64,000 nt of DNA. It comes from Larix kaempferi. Taxonomy: Eukaryota > Streptophyta > Pinopsida > Pinales > Pinaceae. Positions 11,124 to 21,848 of this stretch are shown here, piece by piece (within the stretch, counting starts at the first letter, position 1; every line of letters starts with the position of its first letter). The stretch is from positions 7,441,501 to 7,505,500 of the forward strand of contig BSBM01000877.1 in assembly GCA_027924585.1 (NCBI GenBank), read 5' to 3'. The notes under the pieces are model-generated. The model searched no databases. It had not been told where the DNA came from and worked only from the letters and a program-made list of their open reading frames with translations. A program made the translations under genes and the position numbers.

Positions 11124-11141
11124 TGGTTCCATTTCCGTGCT
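11124..11141 (+). promoter_or_regulatory. Primer binding site of element A
   Basis: TGGTTCCATTTCCGTGCT lies two bases after the 5' LTR end. The TGG start and position fit a tRNA primer site; it is not the initiator-Met type. I cannot name the tRNA. Confidence 0.65.
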
Positions 11142-11215
11142 TGAACTGGTGATGTGTTTTGATAACTGGAATCCTAAGAAGACAGATATATGGATATGGG
11201 TGACTAAGACATAAA

Positions 11216-11535
11216 ATGATTTTGCAGAGAAAGAAAACGGAAATCCACGCTTATCTACGGAAGATTGGTTGGAGAAATACCTATTTTCTGGCATACACGA
11301 AATCTTCTTCGCATTTTTCGGTAACAAGGTACATGAGTGGATATCAAGACTTGCAGAATGCAAATATTGTTTTCAGGGAGGAGAACCTACAGAGTGGACT
11401 CCAGAACTGATTCATAGGCTTAAAGAGGTTGATAGCCCAATTTCAAGAGCAGTAGACTTTTGGGTGGATAATGTACTAGAAGGCTACATTACAGAGTTTG
11501 TTGTGGACATGTTGAAGTCTTACAACACAGCATAA
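11216..11535 (+). pseudogene. N-terminal ORF of element A upstream of gag, function unknown
   Basis: The product contains HEIFFAFFGNKVHEWISRL and SRAVDFWVDNVLEGYITEF. Element B has a close homologue at the same place (14586-14954), so it is a real component of the family and not a chance ORF. It sits between the primer site and gag, where a matrix-like or leader protein could be. No known domain recognised. The A copy stops early at 11533-11535, where B continues for about 35 more codons. Confidence 0.6.
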
Positions 11536-11649
11536 AGAGATTTCTTCAAAGGATTCAGAGTTAAGTACCTGAAAAATCTCAGTTTATACATTAAAATGTT
11601 GTTAGCAAAATAAAGTGTTTTGAGAGTGAAATAGAACTCCAAGAGATTT

Positions 11650-12309
11650 CAGTCTGTAATGTTCAATAACACAGATAGTGACACTGAGGAACATACTTAT
11701 ACATTACGAAGTGGAAAAAGATATAAGCCTAGCACTAGAGAGAGGTCTCATGAAGTTGAACCTCGCATATGCCTAGAAACTGAGTTAGAAGGTGACAGGC
11801 AGTCATACTAGGTCGAGTCTGATAGTGAATCCGAGCCTAGAACAACTACCTATCATCCTATCACTTCACAGAAACCTCCAGTTGATGAAAGAAATACTAC
11901 TAGTTCATAGAACACCAGTAGTAATAACACCGCGGGAGTTAATACTCAGAATCAATCAAGTCGTGGTATACCTTCTTCGACAAAGAACACTATGCCTCCG
12001 AGAAGAAGAATGGCATATAACATTAAGCTACCTATTTTCACAGGAACTGGTCTAAAAGACCCAGAACAACATTGGTTTCTTTGTGAAGCTGTGTGGAATG
12101 TTAAGCAAGTCCAGGACGAAGCTATAAGACAAGATCATTTAGTTACCACATTTAGAGATAGAGCACTAACACAGTTCATGAAGTATTCTGTTGGACATAA
12201 CAAAACACTAGTAGATACCAAAACTGCGCTGATAAGAGAGTTCAAGAAACCAAAGTCGAAATCTCAGTGCATTACAGAGCTAAAAGAAATCAAACAAAAT
12301 CCTAATGAG
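11650..12309 (+). pseudogene. Gag of element A, first part (interrupted by element D)
   Basis: A broken frame leads to YNIKLPIFTGTGLKDPEQHW and TTFRDRALTQFMKY, the opening of a Retrotrans_gag-type capsid domain. It runs into ITELKEIKQNPNE at 12309, where D's LTR begins. The continuation is at 29270. The matching part of element B has the same motifs (LPIFKGMGQEDLDQH, TTFRDRAL). Confidence 0.7.
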
Positions 12310-12918
12310 TGTTGGAATATTCTCACCATCATTTTTTATATATGCATGCTTTGCATTCATTCTACATGCATGCATCCAGTCATCAATATGGTAGTCTCCC
12401 AGCACCTACTCCCCAGTTTTACATCCCCAGGAGCCTGTTTCTGCTCATGTCTAGCCCTCCTAGCCACATATGTGCCCTTGTTTCCATCATTGGAGTAAAA
12501 ATGAGCCCTCTTCCACCTATTTAGCAGTTACATCAGTCAGTTCCATGATTAGTGGATCAATTCCTTGATTTGAGGATTGATTGCTCATTTAACTGACTAA
12601 AGCACTTAGATAGAAACCTACAGAGACTAGTTCAGCTGTAGTGACTACTGGAAGCTCCTCATGCACCCACATTGGAGTCTCCTTCCCTATATTTGTGCCA
12701 CATGCACCAGTTAGACTCAGTTAGACTCATTTGACTGATATTTGACTATTTATGACTACTACCACTAATTGGGTGATTTCTCCAATGCTATCCAAGCCAC
12801 ACATTAAGGAGAATTCAAATGAACTTAGGTGTATTCAAATTCATTTGATTGTATTGAGTTATTATTCAGTTTGACAGTGCCATCTTACAACTGATGTATG
12901 ATTATACTACAAATTTTA
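12310..12918 (+). repeat. 5' LTR of element D, first part
   Basis: Matches the 3' LTR (28549-29264) in order, including tagtctcccagcacct, gagccctcttccacctattt and ttagactca. The rest of this LTR lies after element B at 26247-26366. Confidence 0.9.
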
Positions 12919-14416
12919 TGTTGGGCCTGGCCCAGATGGGGCATTTTTTAACAGGAAGAATTTTGAGAACTGTGGAGCTAAGCGCAGTTAAGTTTGAACA
13001 ATTTTAGGATAAATTTGGTATGCTGCGAAGTTGTGCGTAGCACAGTGTCGAAGGAGCTGTGAGGTCGGTGCTGCGAAGAGTACATCGCCACGATGTGCCA
13101 TGTCGACGGAGATCCAGCTAAGCAGAGCATGGACGGATGAAGGCAGTTATTTTGGTTAGGTCACAGAAGACCTATTTTTGGCAAAGATCATCGATAACTA
13201 CCAAGTAGTGGGTAGGTGTAGATCAGAGGTAGGTGACCAATCACAACAAACAGAAGACTGCTACTACTCGAACCAGTCATCTAAGGCCGTGAAAGAAGGA
13301 ACAGCTCGGCGGAAGTAACCTATTGACGCACACGTAACAGAAGATCCACTTCCAGATACCAGTAGTTTGGTTTTGGGAAAATCATGATAGTTTTGTAAAC
13401 CTAAGGGTTTGACCGTAAAAAATGTAAAGACATGACCTACGGGTCTTGATCTATAAATAAGGCAATTTTGTAAAGGAAAGGGTTAACTCTTCATTTTGTT
13501 GATTAGTATTGAATATTGTTAGATCTGTCAGATTGAAGCATTGTAAAGGCTCTGCAGCTGAGTGCGCAGAGACCTAATTTTGAGAGAGAGAAAGAGAAGA
13601 GCATCTGCAGCTGAGTGCGCAGAAGAAGAACTATTGTACCCTTTCCTAAGATAATAAACAATAGTTCTTGTGGACATAGCTTCCCATCCGGGGGGGTGAA
13701 CCACATTAAACCATTGTGTCATGTGATTGTTGTGTATGATTATCATTAATTTGTGATCTAATTTACTTACAGTGCATGCATGAAGTTACTATTGTCTGTT
13801 ATATGTTTACTGATATCTGTGTTCACCGTGGAAAGGACGGAACGAGATGCTAGTAGTTCATGTATGCAGGAATATTAATAGTAAAGCACCTATAAGTTCT
13901 CAATTGAATGGATATATGAGATAACCACACAACGATTGGTTAGAGTTGAATCGCAATATCAAACATAGAGCACTGCGCATCTCACATATTTGCATAAGTT
14001 ATAATGTTTATCAAGCTATCAAGCTAAGTAATGATGAATGATTAAGGATTATCGAATAAAGGTTAATAGAAGTGATCAGATCTCATAACCCACTGCACGG
14101 CTTGCGGACGCGCTGAGGGTGCAAATATCTTTGTTCCTGAAGATACTCGACGTGGAGTAGAAGACTTCGCGCAGTCATTGACCGCAGTGCACATTCTATC
14201 ACCACGATGTGGATTCACAAGCTGAAACACTCGCATCACAAGGATGTGGAAACCTGCTTCTGCAACCACCCCCTCCAACTTTGCCTCGGGTGAGACCTCA
14301 GGCTGCTTGAAGTCTGTTGTCGAAAGGGCCGGTGAATAGGGGTTTTGTTGGTATCTTGTACTGCGAAGTACCTAGGTCTACATTGGAAAACCTCTAGAAT
14401 AGTTCTGCGACCAACA
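12919..14416 (+). repeat. 5' LTR of element B
   Basis: 1498 bp, starts TGTTGGGCCTGG, ends GCGACCAACA. TATA box TATAAATA at 13452-13459, followed by two copies of a ctgcagctgagtgcgcaga phrase (about 13551 and 13609). Confidence 0.92.
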
Positions 14417-14418
14417 AA

Positions 14419-14436
14419 TGGTTCTGTTGCCGCGCT
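14419..14436 (+). promoter_or_regulatory. Primer binding site of element B
   Basis: TGGTTCTGTTGCCGCGCT, two bases after the LTR. It aligns with A's site and differs at a few positions. Not the initiator-Met sequence; tRNA unassigned. Confidence 0.65.
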
Positions 14437-14585
14437 AAGACTAGTGATGTGATAGTGTATTCAGAAAAGTAATGTCTGACAGTTGGCATCCAGAACAGAA
14501 AGAGATATGGACTTGGTGCGATAAGATCGAAAGAGACTTTGCAAAGAAATAAAACAGGCATCTGCATCTATCTGACGTACAGTGG

Positions 14586-14954
14586 TTGAACAGATACTTG
14601 TGGAGGGACATCCACGAAATTTTTTGGGCTTCGTTTCCAAATGAGCTACATGAGTGGATATCCCGCTTAGCAGAAAGAAAGAATTGTTCCCAACGCGAAA
14701 TACCTACAGAGTGGAGTCTGGAGCTTACTGAACATCTCAAAGCAATCAACAACCCACTGTCACGAGCAGTTGACTTCTGGGTTGATAATATACTAGAAGG
14801 ATTTGTGACCGAATTTGCTGTAGATACGCTAAAGTCCTACAGCCAAGCTGAAGCATACTTTTTCAAAGGATTCAGAGGTAAGTTCCTAAAAAACCTCAGT
14901 CTATACATTAAAATGCTTTTAGCTGAGAAAGGTGTTTTAAGAATGCAACAATAG
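14586..14954 (+). pseudogene. N-terminal ORF of element B, function unknown
   Basis: 122 codons from this Met; the homologous frame begins earlier (about 14475) but is broken by a stop near 14549. Seen: HEIFWASFPNELHEWISRL, SRAVDFWVDNILEGFVTEF and YFFKGFRGKFLKNLSLYIK. Homologous to 11216-11535 of element A. Trp-rich and basic towards the end, which would suit an RNA- or membrane-associated protein, but that is only inference. Confidence 0.6.
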
Positions 14955-14967
14955 TTCTAAATCTGTC

Positions 14968-16783
14968 ATGGTAGAGAACACATACATTGATTCTGACAAA
15001 GAAAACCATACTTTGAGAAGTGGAAAGAGATACAAGCCTACTAATGAGAAGAAAGCCACACCATCTAGAAATCGTATAGATACCGAAATTCCATGTGATC
15101 TCAATAATACAAACACTCAATTATCAGCCACAATCCAGTGTATTATACCTCAGAAACAATCAGTCCAGAACCCACTCGCTGCAAGTGTTGCGCAGCCCAT
15201 CCACATATTAGTAATACTAGTAACATCGTAGGAGCGAGTGCTCACAGCCCTACGACTCATACTATCCCACAGAATACTATCCCTAGGATAATCCAACAGC
15301 CTGTGTCTACTTTTGTTACAGGGAATCAGTTCCAGAACAATACACAATCCGGAAGGAGAATGACAGATAACGATATAAAACTTCCAATATTCAAAGGAAT
15401 GGGTCAGGAAGACCTTGATCAGCACTAGTCTCTATGCGAAGCCATGTGGAGTGTTAAGCAAGTGACATATGATGCTATAAAGAGAGCGCAGCTCATAACT
15501 ACTTTTAGAGACAGAGCGTTGCACTAGTTTATGAAGTATTCTCAAGCACAACCGAGAACTCTAGCAGAGATCAAAACCGCGATTGCAGCAAAGTTTAAGA
15601 AACCCAAATCAGAATCACAGTGCATAACAGAGTTGAAGGAATCAAGCAGAAACCTATTGAATCGATCTGGGAATCCGTCCAAAAATTCAAAACATTGTTG
15701 GACCAAGTGAGCTTTGTTATAGCTCTGCAACAGCATCAAGAATGGTTCACTGCTGTGCTGTTGCCCCATATCAGACAACCACTAATGCAACAGAAGGTTG
15801 TATCTCAAGCTGAAGCCTTGAAGATCACAATGAAGTTGGAAGCTTCACCAATTGGAGAAAGTAGTTCTGGGATGATACATATCTAGAACCAATTGGCTAC
15901 CTTGACACTAGAATTACAAGGTATGAAGAATGGAAAGGAGCAGAGACATGAACAAAGACATGAAGTTTGGTGCACAGGATGAAAATGAGAGGGCCACACT
16001 AGGGAACATTGCCCCTTATTTCAAGAATATCTTAACAGTGGCACACCAAACCCAATAAATATGAATCAAAACCAGGCACCATGGTGTGAAATTTGTAGAA
16101 GCAGAGGACACAGACCTGAGGACTGCTACCTGATACAAAACTTTGTAAAGACACCTAAAAAATTATACTATAATTTATGTAAGTCAGTTGGACATGATGA
16201 GTCCAACTGTCGTGCTTATGAATAGATGAATGAAAGAAAGAGAGATATGGAAGCAATGCGAGGTGCTGGAATGTACTGCATCCAAGAGGAAAATCATCCA
16301 AATCAAGAGAACACCCACTATGATCAAGGAGCATATAGAGGCCGAGGTGGTGGATATCGCGGGAGAGGAAGAAATACTGGTCAAAATCAAGGAAGAGGAC
16401 GAGGCCATGTAATATGCTATAACTGTGGCTAGCCAGGTCATGTATTAAGAGAATGTACTAATCCATGCACCACATGCAACTACTGTAAATCATTTGATCA
16501 TGTGATTGAAGACTGCCCCATGCTTGAGGTAGAAATGCAGAAGCAGAGAAGAACAGAAACAGTGAATCCTAACATCCAGTTGATCGCATTAGAGAACAGA
16601 CCTACATGTCAGAGTGTCAACGCAGTAACGCAAAGTGGCGCTGATACAGGAAAATACAACACCACAGAAGCCTCGACTTCTGGAACAACTGGTCCTAAGA
16701 AGAACCCTGGAGAAACAGTAGGGATAAGAAAAGCTCTTGGGAAAGCACCTCCATTAAACATACAAAAAAAAGGAAATATTTAA
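14968..16783 (+). pseudogene. Gag of element B with several CCHC zinc knuckles
   Basis: Broken frames together show an N-terminal linker (LRSGKRYKP), a capsid region (DIKLPIFKGMGQEDLDQH, TTFRDRAL, ESQCITELKE, HQEWFTAVLLPHIRQPLMQQ) and a nucleocapsid region with a run of knuckle motifs: GHTREHC, CEICRSRGHRPEDC, CKSVGHDESNC, CYNCG.PGHVLREC and CNYCKSFDHVIEDC, split by an RG-rich segment (16341-16410). Known: this is the capsid plus nucleocapsid of Ty3 elements, which packages the element RNA. Five or so knuckles is many for a plant Ty3 Gag. Stops at 15426, 15884 and 16222 and at least one frameshift inactivate it. 16784-17064 is a spacer without recognisable domains. Confidence 0.75.
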
Positions 16784-17064
16784 AGAAGCGCGGGCATGTT
16801 TAAACAACAATAACCTATTTCACCAAGGATCTCGCTGCGAAGTTAAGAACCACAAATAGAAGACACGCCATTGGCATATGATCAGACACGTGTTGCACCA
16901 GATACATCTATTTTTGTTGCGTAGTTTCTACACAGTTGCATCAAGTTATTAAAAAACAAAGATACTCTTATGGAATTTGAAAAACTAATAAATCAGTACG
17001 AATCATGCAGTAAGAAAGGAATAGCACATGGCGCAGTACATAACATTAGGAGTCCCAAAAGAAC

Positions 17065-17521
17065 CGGTAGGGAAATGCGGTTCACTGCACAGATAGGAGA
17101 CTAGGAGATGGACGAGATCATTCTTGATCTCAGATCTGAAGTGAATGTATTAACCAAGCAGACATGGCAAGAGATGGTAAAACCAAAGTTAAAGTGGTCA
17201 CCTATACAGTTAAGAATGGCTAATCAAGGCATAGTTATACCTCTAGGAAGGTTAACCAATACTATTGTCGACATTGATGGAGTGCGAAGTTATGCAGACT
17301 TCGAAGTAATTGAAATTGTGGATGATAGCAATCCTTATCTAGCACTGCTAGGCATCGATTGGGAAATGAGGAACTCCACCGTCATCAATCTGAAGAAAAT
17401 GAAAATGATATTTGAAGGCAACGACATAAAGGTCATCGCACCATTGGATCCTTTGCAGGGGGAGCGATATGTTGAACCTATTCAAGAAGAGTATAGAGCT
17501 CAAGACCTCGACTGTATCTAG
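17065..17521 (+). pseudogene. Retropepsin-like protease of element B
   Basis: Seen: EMDEIILDLRSEVNVLTKQ and, about 80 residues later, YLALLGIDWEMRN. In element A the first motif reads IILDLGSEVNVL. Known: retropepsins have D-[ST]-G followed by a hydrophobic stretch and a later ...LLG.DW motif; here the active-site triad appears as DLG (A) or DLR (B), so B's copy is probably inactive. The domain cleaves the Gag-Pol polyprotein. Confidence 0.7.
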
Positions 17522-17689
17522 CAAATGACAACAAATGATGCGGATTATATTCATCTTACTGCGGATGGAACGCTCAGCTGGCGCTGCGATAGTTCTTGCA
17601 TCTCAGACTCAAAGGCAAGATTAGAAAATTGGCAACACAGAATGCATGAAGTATCTGCCAGGAAATGCGCAACAATTACAAAGTCACTC

Positions 17690-18349
17690 CACTGGATTGG
17701 AAAGCAGGTAAGTCGAATCCCCACTTATGATGGTACAACTAACATCTATTCATTTATCTAAGAATATAGTGCAGTAGTTGCAGATGAACATCGCATCTTA
17801 GCATTAGGCATGGCACTCAGAGAAACACCTGCCAGATGGTGGGATACACATAAAAAGACAATGACAACTTGGGACTAGTGCAAAATAAAACTACAGATTA
17901 GATTTGTTGATAAAGTCACACTACCATTTGAGAAATATAATGGTCAGATGGATCCAGGAGATCATATCGCAGCTTGTGTACAAGCTTGGAAGGAAAGACC
18001 ACAGACAGAATGGGTATATTTCTTTGTGCATACGTTGGAGGAGCCTATTCCAAAAAAATGGTACCTATAGGAGGAGATGCGCATAGGAACCGTAGATTGG
18101 TCCATCCTTACTGCGACCTTCCAGAAGGATTTTAGTTTTCAAGATGACCATCCAACTATACATGACGCGCTACAACTGATCAAGCAAAAGATATTTATCC
18201 CACATCGCAAGGAGGAAAACATAACACTGGAAGAGTTATTTGACACAGACAATGTACTTGCGAGTCTACAACCAAATTGGTCAAAACAGATAGAGCAGGC
18301 TTTAGGCTACTACAACATAGCTAAAGAAGTTGAAGATAGCGACGCTTAG
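17690..18349 (+). pseudogene. Second gag-like module between protease and RT, element B
   Basis: After the protease tail come RIPTYDGTTNIYSFI, RETPARWWDTHKKTMTTWD, LQIRF, then YNGQMDPGDHIAACVQAW, HTLEEPIPKKWY and a block ending DALQLIKQKIF. These phrases have the look of Retrotrans_gag (YxGxxDPxxHI..., FxxxL...PxxWY). Known Ty3 elements have a single gag before protease. The same block is present in element A (31240-31760) and as a remnant in C (42152-42270), so it is a conserved part of this family. Broken here by stops at 17761, 17878 and 18069. Gag homology is inferred from motif style only. Confidence 0.6.
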
Positions 18350-18424
18350 GACCCACGCAACATAAAAATCCCAGAATTAGAAGGAGTACGCGAGGTAGAA
18401 GGACCTCCACTAGAAATTCGAAAT

Positions 18425-19522
18425 ATGAGTGGACTGGTTAAAACAAAGAAAGTGAACATCAGCACCCCTGAAGAGCCGAAGTTCGCAGCAATGGGAGACT
18501 ACTGGGATGATGACACAGTTGCGGAGATCGCAGCTATATTACAAGAATATCAGGAATTATTCCCAACGAAGTTCACAAAGATGAAAGGCATCCTGGGAGA
18601 CTTAGGAGTGATGAGAATTCCTCTTAAGCCAGGAGCGAAACCTATTAAACAAAGGCCATATAGACTGAATCTACGCTATAAAGAACGGGTTAAAGCAGAA
18701 CTCGATAAGATACTCGATGCAGGAATTATTGAGCCGGTTAAAGAATTTGAATGGATAAGCCCAATGGTCGTCCAAGACAAGAAAACAAATGGTGAAATCA
18801 GGACCTGTGTTGATCTTAGAAAGCTAAATGATGCTTCAATACATGACCCATTTCCTACTCCTTTTACCGACAAAGTACTTGATAATGTGGGAGGTAACGA
18901 AGCATACTCTTTTACTGATGGGTTTTCTGGATACCATCAGATTAGAATTGATCCAGCCGATAGGCACAAAACCAATTTTGCAACAGAATGGGGGTCATTC
19001 CAGTATACAATGATGCCTTTTGGTTTGAAGAATGCACCAGCCATATTTTCAAGAGTCGTGATCGCAGCGTTTAAAGAATTCATACACAAATTTTTAGAAG
19101 TATACTTTGATGATTGGACCATTTTTGGGTTACTAAAGAACCATGCTGCGAACCTCAGGATGATGCTAGAAAAATGTAGACAGCATCAGATTTCATTGAA
19201 TTTGAAGAAATGTATTTTCTGTGTTCCTTATGGGTTTCTGCTGGGACATATCGTGTCTAAGCAAGGGTTGATGGTTGATCCTGTGAAGATAACAGTTATT
19301 GTAAACTTTCCTACACCAAATTCAGTTAAGCAATTGCGCATTACACTAGGTCATACCGGATACTACAGGAAATTCATAAATGGGTATGCACAGATAACCG
19401 CAGCAATGGAGAAACTTTTAAAAAAGTATGCACCGTTCATTTGGAATGAGGACTGTGAGAAAGGATTCGACACATTGAAAGAGAAAATGGTCACTGCGTC
19501 GATCCTAGTTTTTCCAAACTAG
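18425..19522 (+). CDS. Reverse transcriptase of element B (open 365-codon frame)
   Basis: Seen: LDAGIIEPVKEFEWISPMVV, RTCVDLRKLNDASIHDPFPT, TDGFSGYHQIRI, MPFGLKNAPAIFSRVV and the catalytic YFDD (Asp229, Asp230), then LGHIVSKQGLMVDPVKI and the connection into RNase H (LGHTGYYRKFINGYAQI). This is a complete Ty3-type RT core with all key residues, the longest open frame in element B. The frame stops at 19520-19522, just before RNase H, so it is only part of the original polyprotein. Confidence 0.85.
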   Translation: MSGLVKTKKVNISTPEEPKFAAMGDYWDDDTVAEIAAILQEYQELFPTKFTKMKGILGDLGVMRIPLKPGAKPIKQRPYRLNLRYKERVKAELDKILDAGIIEPVKEFEWISPMVVQDKKTNGEIRTCVDLRKLNDASIHDPFPTPFTDKVLDNVGGNEAYSFTDGFSGYHQIRIDPADRHKTNFATEWGSFQYTMMPFGLKNAPAIFSRVVIAAFKEFIHKFLEVYFDDWTIFGLLKNHAANLRMMLEKCRQHQISLNLKKCIFCVPYGFLLGHIVSKQGLMVDPVKITVIVNFPTPNSVKQLRITLGHTGYYRKFINGYAQITAAMEKLLKKYAPFIWNEDCEKGFDTLKEKMVTASILVFPN

Positions 19523-19905
19523 GAAAATCCATTTCACATACATGTTGATGCTTCATGTATAGCATTGGGTATTGTTCTTGCGTAGCCAGGAGAAGGAGGA
19601 ATTGATCATCCCATTTCATTTTCGAGCAGAAAGCTGTCATCTACTGAGAAAAAATATAACACTATTGAAAGGGAAGGACTTGCAATGGTATATGCACTAC
19701 AGAAATTCAGACACTATTTGCTTGGTGTGCACTTCTCAATGTTTACTAACCAATCTACATTAAAATACCTGGTCAATAAGCTAGTGTCAGGGGGTGAATT
19801 TGCAGATGGCTCTTACTCTTCCAAGAGTACGATTTTGAAATAATAGTCAAACCAGGAAGATTAAATTTAGGCCCTGATCATCTATCAAGGATCGAGTCAG
19901 GAGAA
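19523..19905 (+). pseudogene. RNase H of element B
   Basis: HVDASCIALGIVLA followed by a stop, then HPISFSSRKLSSTEKKYNTI, ALQKFRHYLLGVHFSM and, in another frame, IIVKPGRLNLGPDHLSRIE. This is the usual Ty3 RNase H that follows RT and degrades the RNA strand. Two stops and a frameshift near 19790. Confidence 0.75.
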
Positions 19906-21232
19906 GAACCAATGAATCTAGAAGATAATCTGCCCGATGCCCAATTGTTTGCTATACAGGTTTTCGATGATTATTATCAGGATATCATTGACCTTCTAAC
20001 TACTGGGTTCGTACCTACTGAATTCACTACCCAGCAAAAGAAGCAATTGATAGTGCGAGCCGTAGACTTCACCATTATCACAGGACAAATCTACAAGTTA
20101 GGACCCGATGAAGTGCTGCGAAGATGTGTATTAGAACATGAGAAGCCATTTATATTAGCTGATGCGCATTCAGGAGTCACAGGAGGCCATTATACAGGAA
20201 GGGAAACTGTGCAGAAGATATTGCACGTAGGGATATGGTGGCCTACGATTCATAAGGACTCCAAAGAAAATTGCCAGAATTGCAATGTCTGTCAGAGGAT
20301 AGGGAAACCGTCAAGAAGAGATAAAATTTCGTTGAACCCTCAACTGACCTTGCAGGCATTCGACAAATGGGCAATCGATTTCATGGGACCCATTAACCCA
20401 CTGGGAAAAAGAACTGGTGCGAGTTACATTATCACTGCAACTAACTACCTCACCAGATGGGCATAAGCAAATCCAGTCAAAGACTGTAGCATAGCTATAG
20501 CCGTGCAGTTTATCTTTGAGAACATCCTTACACGATTTAGATGCCTGAATTTTGATGAGTGATCAGGGTACTCATTTCCTGAACAAAACTATTGAAGCTT
20601 TAATTGAAGAGTTCTACATCCATCATCAGCGTAGTACACCTTATCACCCACAAGTGAATGGAACTGTTGAAGCATTCAATAAAGTACTTGAGAATGCGTT
20701 AACCAAGATATGCAACGTAAACCGCGATGACTGGGACCTACACATTCAATTTGTATTATGGGCATACAGAACGACATGCAAGAAATTAACTGGACATACA
20801 CCTTTCAGATTGGCTTACGGACAAGAAGCAATAATGCCAATGGAATATATTATACCCAGCTTGAGAATAACTACATTTACAGGGATGGCAGATCCCGCAG
20901 TACTGGAAGAAAGGCTATTACACTTGGCTGGTTTGGAAGAGGATCGCTTCATCGCAGGCTTCCACCAACAAGTACAAAAAGAGCGTGAGAAAGCATGGCA
21001 TGATCACCACATCAAGAATAAGTCTTTTCAGGTAGGTGACCTAGTCCTCCTATATGATAGTAATTGCATGAAGTTTCCAGGGAAATTTAAAATGCATTGG
21101 CTGGGACCATATACTGTAATAGATGTTACTAACGGTGGCGTAGTCCAGTTAGCTACTTTAGCCAGTGATACATTACCGAATTTGATAAATGGAAGCAAAC
21201 TAAAGCTTTACCACGATAGTCCTGCTTCATAG
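19906..21232 (+). pseudogene. Integrase of element B with GPY/F-like C-terminus
   Basis: Seen: a zinc-finger region (GGHYTGRETVQKILHVGIWW, NCNVCQRIGKPSRR), the catalytic core with first Asp (KWAIDFMGPI), second Asp ([10 protein letters not shown]) and Glu ([10 protein letters not shown]), then [19 protein letters not shown] and [17 protein letters not shown], the GPY/F module. The stop after TRWA (20464) and a frameshift near 20550 split it. No chromodomain is visible. Integrase inserts the cDNA, giving the 5-bp duplications seen here. Confidence 0.82.
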
Positions 21233-21848
21233 CATCCAGAATGATCACAAGAAAGGAAAAGTTTCTAAGTGCCAAGTAAAGTTGGAATTGGGCAATATGA
21301 ACAATCTGTACACAAAACTTGTAAAGATAGATCTATGTACACCGCAGCATTATTGAAGCTGCGTGAAAAAAATAAAAATAAAAATAATAATAATAATAAT
21401 ATTTTGAGCTGTTGTGCCACTCAAAATGCAACACTGAGGAAAGAAACAAATCAGACACCGTGAAGTAACTCCGTAGAACTAAAAACAACATACCACGTTG
21501 TTCGATGCAGAGCTCCCAAAAATAGCCATTACAATGTTAGCCGTTACAGTGTTGGTCGAAAATATAGCCGTTATACAGTACTTTCCAACCGACCGCTCGA
21601 GCATTTAAAGAATAGATAGCCATTCTGAACAACTTTATGACGGAAGTGACCGAATAATCTTCTAGAAATTGGCTAACATATACTGCATTTAATGCTTATC
21701 TAACCGTTAAGGGGCGTGGAGAGGGATCAACCACGGCTATATATAATGCAGCAGTTAGACTCACGGGCGTTACCAAAGCTCTTAGAAATTCTTGCAAATA
21801 CCGTTTTCTGAGTTTAGACTATAAGTTATCCACTAATTAGCTGAGTAA
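21233..21848 (+). other. Spacer between integrase and the extra ORF of element B
   Basis: No ORF of note. It contains an A-rich AAT microsatellite at about 21368-21402 and a TATA-like tatatataatgc at about 21738-21749, about 110 bases before the extra ORF; the latter could drive a subgenomic RNA but may be chance. Confidence 0.4.
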
